Counted from the first letter of the stretch, positions 10,902-22,253 are shown. The stretch is DNA of 64,000 bases from Tupaia tana (GCA_026018925.1 JAKSZU010000007.1:100856860-100920859), one strand, 5' to 3'. Notes: generated from the letters alone by a model not told the origin. Program-made: numbers and translations.

Positions 10902-11219
10902 CTGCAGGAATGAAAAAACACAGAAGTAGAACCATAACAGCTAAGTGTGATGACTTATGCATATAACATATACAGAAACAACAAAACTGAAAAGACACTT
11001 TCAGTGACGAAAGGCCTCACGGAACCTAGACTGCCGTGGGTCTCCCTACTGCGCTCCCTGGCATTCTTTCTGCAGGATGGCTGACTATATCATCACTGCG
11101 GCTTCCCGTTTCCAAGAGCAGAAGTTCATTATTCCTACTCCAAGACTCAGCTCTCAGTTCTCATTTTGTATTTTGTGAGCTTGGTTATAGCTCTAGGGAC
11201 AAAAGAAAAAAACCTTAGT

Positions 11220-11448
11220 GGGCTAGCCCCATAGCACAGTGGCTAAATGCTATGCACTGGAAGCTAGGACCTACATGGCTGACCACAGTTCAAGTCCCGG
11301 CTCCGAAGCCTTGAAAAACAAACCAAGTACTCAAAATCCTGATGAGAAGGAGAAATGCAGGAAAGGGATTATGGTGTGAGCATGCCCCACAAGGGAGACA
11401 CTTTCTTCTTCTCTGATGAGTGTATGTAACCTCCGGCAATTTGGAAGG
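11220..11448 (+). mobile_element. SINE-D copy
   Basis: GGCTAGCCCCATAGCACAGT is the head, AGTTCAAGTCCCGGCTCC the B-box region and TGTAACCTCCGGCAATTTGG the end. Confidence 0.65.
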
Positions 11449-11553
11449 GGGTGATAAAAGGAAGAAAGCTTCTTAAAATTAGTAAATACTTCATATTTAT
11501 TTTATAAATAATTTCTCATTTATTGGTATAGTTTATGGTTATAACAAGAAAAA

Positions 11554-11811
11554 GGGGAGACCAGCAGTTGGCATAATGGCTATGTCACTGGACTCCCATG
11601 CAGTCAACTGAGGTTAGTCCCAGACCAAAGACTTAAACTCACGCCGGGCGCATGTGCGTGCGTGCCCAAGATCCCAAGAGGAGAATGGAGGAGAAAGAAT
11701 TGGGGCGTGGCCATCCCCCCGTGGGTGATTTTTCCCTTTCTGTCTCTCTGTCTCTCTCTGGTGAGCGCAGGTGCCCTATAGCAAAATCCTCTCCAGAGAA
11801 AAGAAAGGAAA
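11554..11811 (+). mobile_element. SINE-A copy
   Basis: It starts GGGGAGACCAGCAGTTGGC, contains CCCAAGATCCCAAGAGGAG and ends GCCCTATAGCAAAATCCTC. Confidence 0.92.
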
Positions 11812-11817
11812 GAGGGG

Positions 11818-12060
11818 AAGCTGGCACTCCAGCTCAGCAGCTGGCCCTGTGCAAAGGTGGATCCCACGGGGCCAGCCAGCTCGACTTCCAGTCCAGGTAA
11901 CCTGAGAAATACGCTAGGTGTGTGGACCTGTGCAGGCCCTCAGAGGGAGGGGACCTCAGGGGAGAGGACTGCAGCGTGGGGAGGCCCCGCTGGGGACATG
12001 TCTCCTCCCCTGCCACTCTGTTTCCTCTTATGTGGGTGCTTGTACTCTCTGGCATTTAAG
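11818..12060 (+). mobile_element. SINE-D copy
   Basis: It abuts the previous SINE-A. Recognisable parts are GGACTGCAGCGTGGGGAGG and the TGTACTCTCTGGCATTTAAG end. The head is diverged. Confidence 0.45.
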
Positions 12061-12805
12061 AAGAAAAGAAAGAACAGAAAGAAATGCTGCTAAATTCTCT
12101 AAGGTAAAACAAACTTGCCATGTAGTAGTTCAGAGACCTAGGCATGTGCTACGCTTCCTTCTGCGATGTGTAAGAGGCGGTGGGGGCAGACCATCCCTCC
12201 CACCCCGCCATCCGAGGGACGCGGCAGGGCGGCGGGGTCAGGGCCGTGCTCCCCGCATGGAGTCAGGCTCCGGCAGTGTGTGTCTCTGCTGTGTCTTGTA
12301 GAAAGATCTCATTTTTATTCACAAACCCCAACGAGACTCATCGTCTAAGCAATGTCTGTGCTTGCTCAGAGCTCTCAGTCTATGACTCTGTGACTCAAAA
12401 TCCAAACTTTCCGAAAGTAAATCTCAGCCCAAAACAGGTAGGTGAGAGCCAGCAGCCCAAGTTGTCTATGAAATGAGCGGTCACTTTCAATGACAAAGCA
12501 GAAATACAAAGAGGAACATTTTACAGTAATTAACAGAGAGAAAACAATAAATTTGTTCTTCAAGTTTATCTAAATATGCAGGCCTTCTTATTCTCTCCCT
12601 TTCCCTAAGTTTCCCTAATTCTGGTTCAAATATAAGAAATATTCCAAAGCTCAATCATTCATGATTATTTCCATTGTAATAACTAGAACATTTAAATGAA
12701 TTTTCTCTCTCAATTACAGAGCCATAATTTATAAAATGCTCCTAGGATTAGTGAGCTTCAAGGTTCTATAGTACCAATAATGCAGTAAGAAACAGAAGCC
12801 CCTTA

Positions 12806-13062
12806 TGCCAGCAGGTGGTGTGATGGTTTAGGCAGCTGATCCCACATGGCTGACACTGTGGTTCAAGTCTTAGATCCAGCAGCTTGAAAACCACACCCGG
12901 CACAAGTGTTTGCATGCCCAAAATCCTGAGAGGAGAATGAAGGGAAAGCAACTGTGATGTGGTCATTCCCCCTGGCGGGTGGTGATTTCTCACTTTCTCT
13001 GTCTCTCTCCAGTGAGTGCATGCAACCTAGAGCAAAACTCTAAAAAAAAGAAAGAAAAAGAA
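12806..13062 (+). mobile_element. SINE-B copy
   Basis: GCCAGCAGGTGGTGTGATGG, CCCAAAATCCTGAGAGGAG and CAACCTAGAGCAAAACTC mark head, middle and end. Confidence 0.85.
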
Positions 13063-13096
13063 AAAAGTCCAATTTCTGTAAAAATTCCAATACATA

Positions 13097-13194
13097 GGGA
13101 TTAGCAGATGGCGTAATGGTTACATTGCTCGACTCCCCCCTCGTAGTCGACTGCGGTTCAAGTCCCGGACCTGGCTGCTTAAAACTCATGCCAG

Positions 13195-13237
<43 letters not shown>

Positions 13238-13401
13238 TGGTGTGTGTGTGTGCCCAAGATCCTGAGAGGAGAAGAGAGGAGACAGGATTGCAGCACGGCC
13301 ATTCCCCATGGGGAGGTGATTTCTTACTTTCTGTCTCTCTGTCTCTCCAGCGAGTGCATGAGCCCTACAGCAAAAATCTCTCTGGGGAAAAACAAACAAA
13401 C
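13097..13401 (+). mobile_element. SINE-A copy with internal (TG)n expansion and TSD
   Basis: The head is GGGATTAGCAGATGGCG. The CGTGTGCGTGCG segment has expanded into about 50 bp of TG repeat (13197-13251). The TSD is AAAATTCCAATACATA at 13081-13096 with AAAATTCCAATAGATA just after the tail. Confidence 0.92.
13197..13252 (+). repeat. (TG)n microsatellite inside a SINE-A
   Basis: A TG run with single ATG and GG interruptions occupies the place of the SINE-A sequence GTGTGCGTGCG. Confidence 0.95.
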
Positions 13402-13448
13402 AAAAATTCCAATAGATAATGGAAGAAATTTCTCAAATATTCACTTAC

Positions 13449-13590
13449 CTGCATCATTTAGCCACTTCTCTAGCAGTGGCTTTAACTTGCACATGTTCTT
13501 AAAGCTGAGGTTCAAGGCTTCAAAGCGAGAGATGGTAGTTTGGCTGAAGTCATTTCCATACAGTTTGCCCATGGCGAGCCCAACATCGCC
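13449..13590 (-). CDS. POU2F1: POU2F1 coding exon: rest of the POU-specific domain
   Basis: The exon encodes [20 protein letters not shown], then [20 protein letters not shown], then EKWLNDA plus one base. It contains the recognition helix of the POU-specific domain ([11 protein letters not shown]), whose Gln and Thr contact octamer DNA. Acceptor GTGCAG|GGC, donor GATGCAG|GTAAGT. Sequence appears identical to human across the exon. Confidence 0.98.
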
Positions 13591-13849
13591 CTGCACGACA
13601 GAGAGCAGGAGTCGGGGAGGGAAGAGGAGGAGAAAGCGACATCACAGACGGCTCGGCCTTCACGCCTTCACGCTGCGCTGGGCTCCCAGTAACTGCCCGA
13701 GGCCGAGAACCAACCACCCTTCTGCTTCCTGGGCCACATCAACTCCACTCCTGCCTAAGCAGAGTATTCTCGTGAGGACTCTGCTGGGCCTTGACCATGA
13801 CAAGTTTAACACTACCCCATCTGCTTTCCCATGCTACCTTATGTAGTAA

Positions 13850-14370
13850 GGTAAAATTCCTACTAGGTCGCAAAAGATCACGCTGATACGCGATTAATAT
13901 AAGCCTCTTAACTGACGCAACCGAACTGATTTAAGTAATCTTTAAAAATCAATTTACTTGTGTTACTTACAGAGATTAGATATAACTATTTAGATATTCC
14001 TAGGTATTTCTGAAGTAACCCAACTCCTATAAACCACTTTAAAATTTAGAAATGATCCCTCATTCTTTTTCTTCTATAAAGTATTTCTGGAAGCCGTGAA
14101 AAAAAAAATCTATTTTCACCCATAGTTTGGATTTCAAAGTTGGTTACAAAAAAAACAGGTGTTCTAAAAGACCACTTTTGTAACCATTATAGAGATAGAA
14201 ATTCACAGTAGAGAGGTTTGACCTATTTAGTCACGCCTCCATGGGCACTGGAAACTTGGTAACCTTATAGCAATAGAACAATGATCCCCTGAATATATTA
14301 CAAAAGATGTCTTTCTCTATAAGCCTAGAACCTTTGAAATGTATACAGCGCTTTTCTTCCAGCTGAATCT
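13850..14370. other. AT-rich intron, nothing recognised
   Basis: It shows no intact repeat or exon. Confidence 0.5.
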
Positions 14371-14379
14371 CTCTTGTTC

Positions 14380-14545
14380 AAACTGGGAAAAGCCTTATCT
14401 TAACAGTTACCATATACCCAGGTAACAGAGGCTCATGAAGTTCAAATGATTCACCCATTCACTTCAATTAGTTTAGTCCCAGGGCAGAGAAGCAACAACT
14501 CTTCCGGTCCAAAGTGCCTACTAGCCAGCTAACTCTACTGTGACG
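14380..14545 (+). mobile_element. MIR relic
   Basis: GGTAACAGAGGCTCATGAAG and AGGGCAGAGAAGCAAC follow the order of the MIR core, allowing for substantial divergence. Confidence 0.5.
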
Positions 14546-14668
14546 CCAACTCCCAACTCTCCTGGCAATACTCACTCTGAATCAGAACCGCCCCAGTCCT
14601 GATCCCCACCTCGCTCACACCCAGTTAGATATTACCGTGTGTATTAGAACCTACACTGGGTGGTACTT

Positions 14669-14875
14669 GGTTTTTGCTATAGGGCGTATGTGCTCATCAG
14701 AGAATAGTGAGAAATTACCTCGCCCCAGGGGAGATGGTCACGCTGCAATCCCTTCTCCTCTTAGGATTTTGGGCACCCTCCCAGCGTGATTTTCAAGCTG
14801 CCAGGTCTGGGACTTGAACCGTAATCAGCCATGTGGGAATACAGTGCCTTAGTCAGCAAACCACCTGCTGGTCCC
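14669..14875 (-). mobile_element. SINE-B copy
   Basis: It reads GTTTTTGCTATAGGGCGTAT, then GGACTTGAACCGTAATCAGC, and ends ACCACCTGCTGGTCCC. Confidence 0.82.
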
Positions 14876-14984
14876 TGAGAACCCCTTTTCAAACCTTCAT
14901 TTTCTTACTAAAAGGGTAAACATTGGAAGTATTAATAAAAAAGACAGAACACCTGACCTTCAAGTGCTCTACCTCTTACTCCTC

Positions 14985-15165
14985 CTAAAACCACAGCCAC
15001 TAGTCACACGTGACAATTCAAATCTAAATGGCCTAAAATCAAATAAATTACTCTCACACAGCACACGGACAAAAACCAAACACATGACAGATTCCGTTCT
15101 TCGGCACCACTAACCCTTTCATGTGCTCAAGAGCTACAAGCAGACGATGGCTACCTGTCGGCCAG
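14985..15165 (-). mobile_element. Probable hAT/MER non-autonomous DNA transposon fragment
   Basis: CCACTAGTCACACGTGACAA and ATCTAAATGGCCTAAAATCA, with TTTCATGTGCTCAAGAGCTA, match the well-known mammalian phrases around 'tagccacatgtggctagtgg' and 'tttcaagtgctcaatagcc'. Family name and orientation are uncertain. Confidence 0.45.
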
Positions 15166-15337
15166 CACAAATACACATCCCCATCTCTGCCCGGGAGCCC
15201 GACGGCTCGGAGATGCTCTACCCAGGCCGCGTGGGCTCACTGGTTTCCTGCCGTCAGCAGCAAGACTGGGAGAACCAGGAAAGCGAGCAGGACATACATG
15301 TGGCCCCTTACGGCCAGACACAACATATCTGAAGATC

Positions 15338-15357
15338 GGGGGGGGGGGGGGGGGGCG
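15338..15357 (+). repeat. Poly-G tract
   Basis: A run of about 17 G followed by CGGG, in an otherwise ordinary intron stretch. Confidence 0.9.
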
Positions 15358-15359
15358 GG

Positions 15360-16080
15360 TCGGCCCACATCTTCCCACGTTTTTTATTGTGTGTCACCTA
15401 ATTCGGTGGATGGGTGGTCCCCTAAGTGCCCACTGTGTGTCTCAGGAACTTATGGTGTGTATCACATGGGTCCGTGTCATGGTCACTTTGTTTAAATTAC
15501 AGCTTTCTAGGATATGGGGACTGATTAAATATAGAATTCTTGAGTATAAGACCTTCAGTGGTGATAAATGCTTCCTGACATTGTAACTGTACAATTTGCT
15601 AAGAATTTTCCATAAACTTCTGTAAGATGTTACTATGAAAATAATTTTGCGAGGAAGAAAAAAATAAAATACCATTTGAAATCACATCATGCTGAGTATT
15701 AGCTGATGACTGTAAATAAAGGTACAGTATCAACTCACTAGAACCACGGCAGTAAACGACAAACCCGCATGAGATCTGTCATACCCTCACAGCAGATATA
15801 ATCAGATGCATAACCCAGCTAACATACTTGGCTTAGTGCTCCTGTAATACACTATCTTGGGTTCTCCTTCACAGAAGTGTTTTCAGCATTTGATTGATAT
15901 ACAATCTGAACTACATTAGATCCTTTTGATATTTTCAAAAAGAGCAAGACTGAGAAGGAGAAATAATGAATACACCATGTGTGGTAAGTGTGATATGACA
16001 CGCTTTCTAATTACGCTGTGAAACCCCTAGCAATCCTTTAGTAAGCAACTACAAAATTAAAAAATAACTACTGTTTATAA
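15360..16080. other. Intron, nothing recognised
   Basis: I see no repeat, exon or RNA gene here. Confidence 0.5.
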
Positions 16081-16099
16081 CTCAAAAAAAAAAAAAAAA

Positions 16100-16322
16100 G
16101 GTCCCAGCCACAGCTGAGTGCCACTGCATGATTCTGGGACCGCATAGCAGGGACGGGAGTTTGGATCCCAGGTCCGTCCGAAACATCAGGTGCACCTGTG
16201 ACACCGGCTGGCTAGAGGGTGGGGGCTGGGGAGTGTGGCTAGCAAGATCCTGTCTGGGGCCCCATCTCTGTCTCATTTCTCTAGTAAGAGAAATGAATGT
16301 AAAACAGAAAGAAAAAGAAGAC
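16100..16322 (+). mobile_element. SINE-E copy preceded by an A run
   Basis: After A17 the body starts GGTCCCAGCCACAGCTGAG, includes GTTTGGATCCCAGGTCCG and CACCTGTGACACCGGCTGG and ends CTCTAGTAAGAGAAATGAAT. Confidence 0.5.
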
Positions 16323-16327
16323 ACGAC

Positions 16328-16925
16328 TTGAAACATCTAATAACATGCATATTTAACTCAGAAGATAAGATTTTTTCATTTTGATAAATACCCTGAATGT
16401 CTAACTTTCTCTTGTGTGTGTATGTGTGTGTACTTAAATGTATTAAATAAACTGAATACAAAGCAACTTGTGAATAATTGACTTGAAGACATAAAGGCTG
16501 GTGGACTGATTTTCCCATCCAGTAATACAGCTTTAATCCACATAGTTGAGGTGTGAACCACTGTCATGGCCAGGCCACTCCGAAGGATAAAGACTGGGTT
16601 ACGCCAAAAAGAGGGTGAAACCACGGGGCAGTCACCAGACCACGTGGCTCCTTTACACGGAGAGAAACAGCACTGAGGACGCACTGGGCCAAACGGCACA
16701 GGAAGGTGAAGCACTGGCTGGGTAGACGTTAAAGACTGGCAAGTGCCCTAACATCCCTGAGCTGTCATTAAGATGACGACCCCCCAGGGAGCCCCAGTAC
16801 ACAGAGCTGGCAGACTAAACGGGAAGCACTGCTAAATATGTTACTTGACATTTATGTCAGCTCATTAATTCACCCCTATCAACCTAGTTTTGTTTTAACA
16901 TTTTCTTTTCCAAATAAATAATTTT
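16328..16925. other. Intron, nothing recognised
   Basis: Mixed composition with short GTGTGT tracts near 16410-16432. No element or exon recognised. Confidence 0.45.
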
Positions 16926-16929
16926 AACA

Positions 16930-17096
16930 TTTTTTTTTCTTCCTAATTTGGGCATGTGCACTCACCAGAGAAAGGCAGTGTGGGGGATTGGGGTGGAAGT
17001 GAGAGGGTGAGAAAACAAGCTGCCGGGTCTGGGACTTGAACCGTAGGCAGCCATGTGGGAGTTCAGTGCCTTAACCACCTTGTTACCTGCTGGCCC
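16930..17096 (-). mobile_element. SINE-C-like copy
   Basis: It contains GGGCATGTGCACTCACCAG, GGGACTTGAACCGTAGGCAG and the TTACCTGCTGGCCC end. Confidence 0.7.
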
Positions 17097-17099
17097 TTT

Positions 17100-17930
17100 A
17101 ACTTTGCTTTAAAAACAAGCCAGATCACTTAGCTGCTTTAAAAGTACTAAAATAGTTCTATATTATAATTTTTTCATAACTGTAACTCCTCACAAATGTA
17201 ACTGAATTTCCTTTCAAATTATATCTATTTTTAAAATAATTTCATGACCCTAATACATAATTAGTTTCTTAGAGCAAAAATAAATTCTTAAAGAAATAAA
17301 AGAAATGCAAGTCTGATACTGAAAACACCTACAATATGTGAAGTATTGCCAATCCTGGTTTTTGACCTGCCCGAGCAGGTAGTGTTACTATACTTCTAAT
17401 GTAAAATAACCTGAATAGTATTTAAACGGTAGCTTTAATTCCAAACAGCGATTATATTCTCTGGAAAGAAAGCATCAGGTTTCTCCTGACTCATAAAAAC
17501 ACCTAATCTAATCCATAAATGTCATTCAGTTTGGTTGTTTTTGTGACAGGTTAATCAGAGTAAGTCAGTGGCAGTGCTTAGAATAAAAGTGCTGTGTATC
17601 CAGACACTTGTTTAAACCATTCAACACAATCGTTCCACTCAAAGGCCCTCCGTTAGCAGACATACAAGAAAAATTCGATGGATCTTGATTAATTTGGATT
17701 TTCACCTTCAATATTTATTTGACAATTAGTTGCGTGCAGGCTTAGAGTGTTCCTCTCCACTGTCCCCTCACTGCCCCAACAAGTAACCAAGCCTTGGAAG
17801 CTTTTCCCATTTCAGCTATTATAACGGACTCTGTATACTCTTCAGTCTTACATATGTAGCATGAAGCTCTACAACCAGATGTCCTTCAAATAAGAAAACC
17901 CTCAATATAATCATATCATAACCTTTCTCT
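17100..17930. other. Repeat-poor AT-rich intron
   Basis: No repeat, exon or RNA gene was recognised. Confidence 0.5.
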
Positions 17931-17937
17931 TCCTTTG

Positions 17938-18183
17938 TAAAGATCTTTGGCTACATATGCTCGCTGGACCGAGAGAGAGAGGAAGAGAGCACTGAGGGAG
18001 AGAGAAATCACCCTCAGGAGGGGTGGCCACGCTGCAGTCCCTTCTCCTCCAGCCTCCTCTCAGGATTTTGGGCACACACACACATGTGCCCAGAGTGTTT
18101 CTCAGCTGCCAGGTTCGGAACTTGAACTGCAAAGTAGGCCGTGTGGGATCCAGTGCCTTAACCTCCACACCACCTGCTGGCCA
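17938..18183 (-). mobile_element. SINE-B copy
   Basis: It reads TGGCTACATATGCTCGCTGG, CACGCTGCAGTCCCTTCTCC and ends CACCACCTGCTGGCC. Confidence 0.82.
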
Positions 18184-18196
18184 GGTACCACACTCT

Positions 18197-18459
18197 TTTT
18201 TTTTTTTTTTTTTTTTTTGCTATAGGGCGCGTGCGCTCGCCAGACAGACAGACAGAGACATAGAGACAGAAAGCAAGAAATCACCCCCCAGGGGGGATGG
18301 CCACGCCACAATCCCTTCTCTTCCATTCTCCTCTCGGGATCTTGGGCACGCACGCACACGCGCCCGGCGTGAGTTTTAAGCCACCGGGTCCGGGACTTGA
18401 ACCACGGTTGACTACGTGGGAGTCCAGTGACATAGCCATTACGCTAACTGCTGGTTCCC
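18197..18459 (-). mobile_element. SINE-A' copy, first of a tandem pair
   Basis: A T run leads into TGCTATAGGGCGCGTGCGCT and the copy ends AACTGCTGGTTCCC (5' GGGAACC). It is flanked by ACCACACTC on the left and ATACCACACTC on the right. Confidence 0.94.
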
Positions 18460-18472
18460 GATACCACACTCT

Positions 18473-18747
18473 TTTTTTTTTTTTTTTTTTTGGAGAGGTT
18501 TTTTCACTATAGGGCGCGTGTGCTCGCCAGACAGACAGAGAGAGACATAGAGACAGAAAGCGAGAAATCACCCCCCAGGGGGGATGGTCACGCCGCAATC
18601 CCTTCTCCTCCATTCTCCTCTCGGGATCTTGGGCACGCACGCACACGCGCCCGGCGTGAGTTGTAAGCCACCGGGTCTGAGACGCGAACCGCGGTCGACT
18701 ACGTGGGAGTCCAGCGACATAGCCATTACGCTAACTGCTGGTTCCCC
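18473..18747 (-). mobile_element. SINE-A' copy, second of a tandem pair
   Basis: It has the same orientation and subgroup as its neighbour, ending CTGCTGGTTCCCCC followed by GATACCACACTT. It is close to its neighbour but differs by scattered substitutions such as GATGGTCACGCCGC for GATGGCCACGCCAC. Confidence 0.94.
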
Positions 18748-18900
18748 CGATACCACACTTTTAAGCACTCACAATGTATTGCTATGACCTCAGAGGCCTG
18801 TGTTCTTCAGAGAGAAATCTTGAAAGATTTTAACCTAAAATTTAATCATAATCTTACAACCAAACATATAATACCTATTTAATTAAAACTGGGGGAAAAT

Positions 18901-19292
18901 TGTTTAACTATTTTGGCCTAAAATGGCCACTGTACTTCCACACTTGGATTCCTATAGCAAAGCCAAAATCATACATGTTAGGCTGTCTTCTAGAGCTGGT
19001 TGCTAAGTGACAGCCAATCACACCAGCCACACTCCGTCAGCCACAGAAAGCCCACCTTTTGGGCTGTTTGTACACCCTACCATTCACCTGAAACCAATTC
19101 AATTGCTTCTCTGCCCCACTGACGTTTTTGAACGTCATTTTCCCTTTTCCGGAACTTAAATACCAAGTCAACCACAAGGCTATCTGGAATTGTCCCGAAG
19201 TCTAGGGACAAATGCCTGATTTAAACTTTATTAGGATTTGCTCAATTAAAACTCTACTCTATTAAATCGACTGGTTTGTATTTCTTTTAACA
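18901..19292 (+). mobile_element. Probable fossil retroviral LTR (class I type)
   Basis: The block starts TGTTTAACTA and ends TTTTAACA, with a TATA-like CTTAAATACC near 19155, a polyadenylation-like AATTAAA and a T/C-rich end, the usual LTR layout. The inverted TGTT/AACA ends fit. No clear TSD is seen and I cannot name the family. It looks like a solo, inactive LTR. Confidence 0.5.
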
Positions 19293-19456
19293 TACCCTAA
19301 ACTTATAAATGTAGGAAATGGCCAAGAAAGAGAGTTTAAAACTAAAAAAACAACATCGCTGAGGAACATCCAGTTCCCTGGAAGCCTCTCTGGACATGGA
19401 AAGCAAACAGGCCCACGCTGAGGAGGGAGAGGGAGGAAGGGCCAGGCCGGGCCTAC

Positions 19457-19630
19457 CTGAGTGAATCCAAGTTTGATCCGTCTTTGTTTGAAGGTCTTGG
19501 CAAACTGCTCAAGCTCCTCAAGGTCACTGGGCTCCTCCAAGCTGGGAGTATCGATTCGCTTTGGTGTTGACTGGCTCTGTGGAAGTGTCTGAATTGGGGT
19601 TGCTGCTATTGTGCGTGTTGGGGTTGCTGG
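19457..19630 (-). CDS. POU2F1: POU2F1 coding exon: start of the POU-specific domain
   Basis: Fifty-eight codons run from [20 protein letters not shown] through [20 protein letters not shown] to [18 protein letters not shown]. The last 30 or so residues form helices 1 and 2 of the POU-specific domain, which reads the ATGC half of the octamer. Acceptor TCCAACAG|CCA, donor ACTCAG|GTAGGC, phase 0 at both ends. A probable fossil LTR lies immediately downstream in the next intron. Confidence 0.98.
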
Positions 19631-20056
19631 CTGTTGGAGAAGAGCAGACCGGTTAGAACACACACACAAACAATACGTGTGCTGCAAGGAAATAACTTGA
19701 GGAGGCTTCTACATTGTGGAGGAGGAAGGCCGGTCCCACCACAGAAAGATCAGCGGGTGTCAGCAGGAAAGCGTCTGTGAACTTGTCCTCGCTACAGTTC
19801 CATGAGGTCCACACGTAAGGCTACGGGAGAACCTGAATGCACAGAAACGTTTTCTGGGTCTTCAACTGTCTGATACACGTATCCTAGCCTTTTAATAAAT
19901 GACTCACTTTAAGGATCTAATAGATCACTCTTTGCTTTTAAGAAACTATTTCATAAAGATGCCACTTAGTCCATCAAAACAGCAGAGACCATATCTGTCT
20001 TGTTCATTACATCACCTCTCCAACAGATGACACTGTTTTATTAAAAACTGTATTTC

Positions 20057-20325
20057 AGGACCAGCAGATGGTGTAATGGTTATGTTGCCAGACTCTCGCA
20101 TAGTCGACTACAGTTTGAGTCCTGGACCCAGCAGCTTAAAACTCACACCGGGTGTGTATGTGTGTGTACCCCAAATCCCAAGAGCAGAATGGAGGAAAAG
20201 GGATAGCGGTGTGACCATCCCCGCTGGGGGGTGAGTTCTCAGTTTCTTTTTCTGTCTCCTTTTGTCTTTCCAGTGAGCACACACACCCTATAGCACAAAT
20301 CTCTCTCTCTCTCTAAAATAAAACA
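20057..20325 (+). mobile_element. SINE-A copy
   Basis: The head is GGACCAGCAGATGGTGTAA. CCCGCTGGGGGGTGAGTTC follows, and the end is ACCCTATAGCACAAATCTC with a short CT repeat. Confidence 0.9.
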
Positions 20326-20631
20326 CAAAACTATACTACAAGATGAAAGGTATTTTAAGTAAGTCACTCTATAGTTTAAATAACTTATTTTTAAAGATTT
20401 TACTTAATTTTAACTTCTATAATAGGCTACCTTTTTTGTATTTGTTCAAGGTTTCTCCATAGACCTACATTTTTTAGTCTTAACTGTAATTATCGCATAC
20501 ACAATTTATACTCTGTTTTTCTCACCTAACATTATATTTTAACTTTTTTCTATGGTATTTCCATCTTCACAATTATCCTTTTCAAAAGCTGACTGAGACA
20601 ATATTACTATAACTTATTTAACCATTTATTT

Positions 20632-20813
20632 TTGTTTAAAGAATTATTTTATTTAACTTAATTTTTAGAATTATTTTAATATGACCAGAGAGAGAGGGAG
20701 TGAGGGAAGGAGGAAGAGAAAGAGAGAGAAAGCAAGCAGCCAGGTCCAGAACGTGAACCGCGGTCGGCCATGTGGGAGTCCAGCTTCCTTAACCACCATA
20801 CCACCTGCCAGCC
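20632..20813 (-). mobile_element. SINE-C copy with TSD
   Basis: The reverse of the AT-rich tail (AATTATTTTATTTAACTTAA) is followed by ACCAGAGAGAGAGGGAG, AACCGCGGTCGGCCATGTG and the CCACCTGCCAGCCCC end. The TSD TATTTAACCATTT is on both sides. Confidence 0.88.
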
Positions 20814-21256
20814 CCTATTTAACCATTTCTTAATTGCTGGGTATTTTTTTACTCACGTTTTCACTAACATAGCTAACACAACAATGAAAAGTTTTGTGTA
20901 TACAGTATTTTTTCTACCTGTGTAGTTAGTTCTCTTAGATAAATTCACAAGAAGTTTTCTGGTAATTAGATGCACATTTTCACAGTGCTCAATGTGTATC
21001 ATAAAGTCAGTTTAAATTATACAAAGCTAGTTTCCTCCATGCGCTCTGTACTAGCAGGCTTAAAAAACGCCTTGTTAATTCAGGGAATACACAGTCCTTC
21101 GCCATTGCTGTTACTCATGTTCCTCTTACTGCTCCAAGTCAAAGCCTGTCCGCGTATCAATTACGACCTGCATGTGCTTGGATGTGAACTGGATTTATGT
21201 CTGTAACTTAGTTATATGTTGACATCTTTATTCTCATCCTCCTTCTTTTATTTTAT

Positions 21257-21507
21257 GATTTTTTTTTTTTTTTTTTTTGCCATGAGGCAAGTGCTCTCCA
21301 GGAGAGACAGAGACACAGAGAGAGGGAAAGTAAAAATCACCTCCTAGCAGGGATGGCCATACCACAATCCCTTCTCCTCTCTTCTCAGGGTTTTGGGCAT
21401 ACACACACATGCCCAGTGTGATTTTCTAGCTGCTGGGTCTAGGACCTGAACGATGGTCAGCCACATGGGAATTCAGTGCATTAACCACCATGCCACCTGC
21501 TGGCCCC
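21257..21507 (-). mobile_element. SINE-B copy
   Basis: A T run, GCCATGAGGCAAGTGCTCTC, CCATACCACAATCCCTTCTC and the CCACCTGCTGGCCCC end are present. CTCATCCTT repeats on both sides as a probable TSD. Confidence 0.85.
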
Positions 21508-21958
21508 CTCATCCTTATTCGTAAAGAGCTCATTAAATGTTACAGATTAGGCTTTTGTCTGTCCTATCAATGCAAGTAATATTCCTAATCTGCTCTTCCT
21601 TTTGCTTTTTCAGTGTATGTAAACTTTAAATTATTATTTGGGTATTGTTTCTTTCATTTTCATATTTTCTATTGCTTCAAATCTGAGGAAAATGTCACTT
21701 ATTTCTAACTCTGATGATAATCTGCTAGCTCCTTCGATATATATATATTAAAATATGAGAGATCCTCAAAGAGTTCACAGAATATGCATATGAAAATTTC
21801 TTGAGCCAAAATAACTTACACTTTAACTCCATCTCCACAAGCTTTTTGCAGTCCCTCCTCATATTCAACTGTCAACTCAGCTGTGTGTATGAACTAAAAC
21901 GCTCTGCCCTTCAGGCTGGGACCACAGGGCAGGCCTGGAATTCCTGGACCACCACAAA

Positions 21959-22195
21959 GGCCTGACACGGTGGCGTGTGCCTATAACCCCGGTGACTTGA
22001 GGAGGCTGACGCAGGGGGATCTTCAGTTTGAGTCTGGTCTGGGCAATACAGTGAGACTGTCTGAAGGAGCTGGTGTGTAGAACGTGCTTGTGGTCTCAGC
22101 TAGAAGGCTGAGGAGGAAGAGCAAGGTACGCGGAGAGCCTGTCTCCCCTCCCATCCCCCAAACCCCAAAAGAGGAAAAGAAAAAGAAGAAAAAAA
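21959..22195 (+). mobile_element. 7SL-derived SINE, apparently dimeric
   Basis: The first unit reads GGCCTGACACGGTGGCGTGT, GGAGGCTGACGCAGGGGGAT, AGTTTGAGTCTGGTCTGGGC and ACAGTGAGACTGTCT. A second unit follows with GTGCTTGTGGTCTCAGCTAG and AAGGCTGAGGAGGAAGAG, then an A-rich end. This is the Alu/B1 arrangement. Homodimeric 7SL elements are best known from primates, with related forms in treeshrews. The copy is diverged. Confidence 0.65.
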
Positions 22196-22253
22196 ATCAA
22201 ATTTATCTAAAGTTTACTTGGGACCTCAGGAACATAGTCTTTCTTTGTTTTTC

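Larger units (their letters stand above)
20400..21760 (-). mobile_element. Old L1 relic, split by SINE-C and SINE-B
   Basis: The plus strand reads like L1 in reverse, with ACTTATTTAACCATTT, AATTGCTGGGTATTTTTTTA and CTCTTAGATAAATTCACAAG. Divergence is high. Two SINE insertions interrupt it. Confidence 0.45.

Noticed and set aside
13199-13846. 215-codon plus-strand frame
   Set aside because: It starts in a TG microsatellite of a SINE-A and runs antisense through the POU-specific exon.
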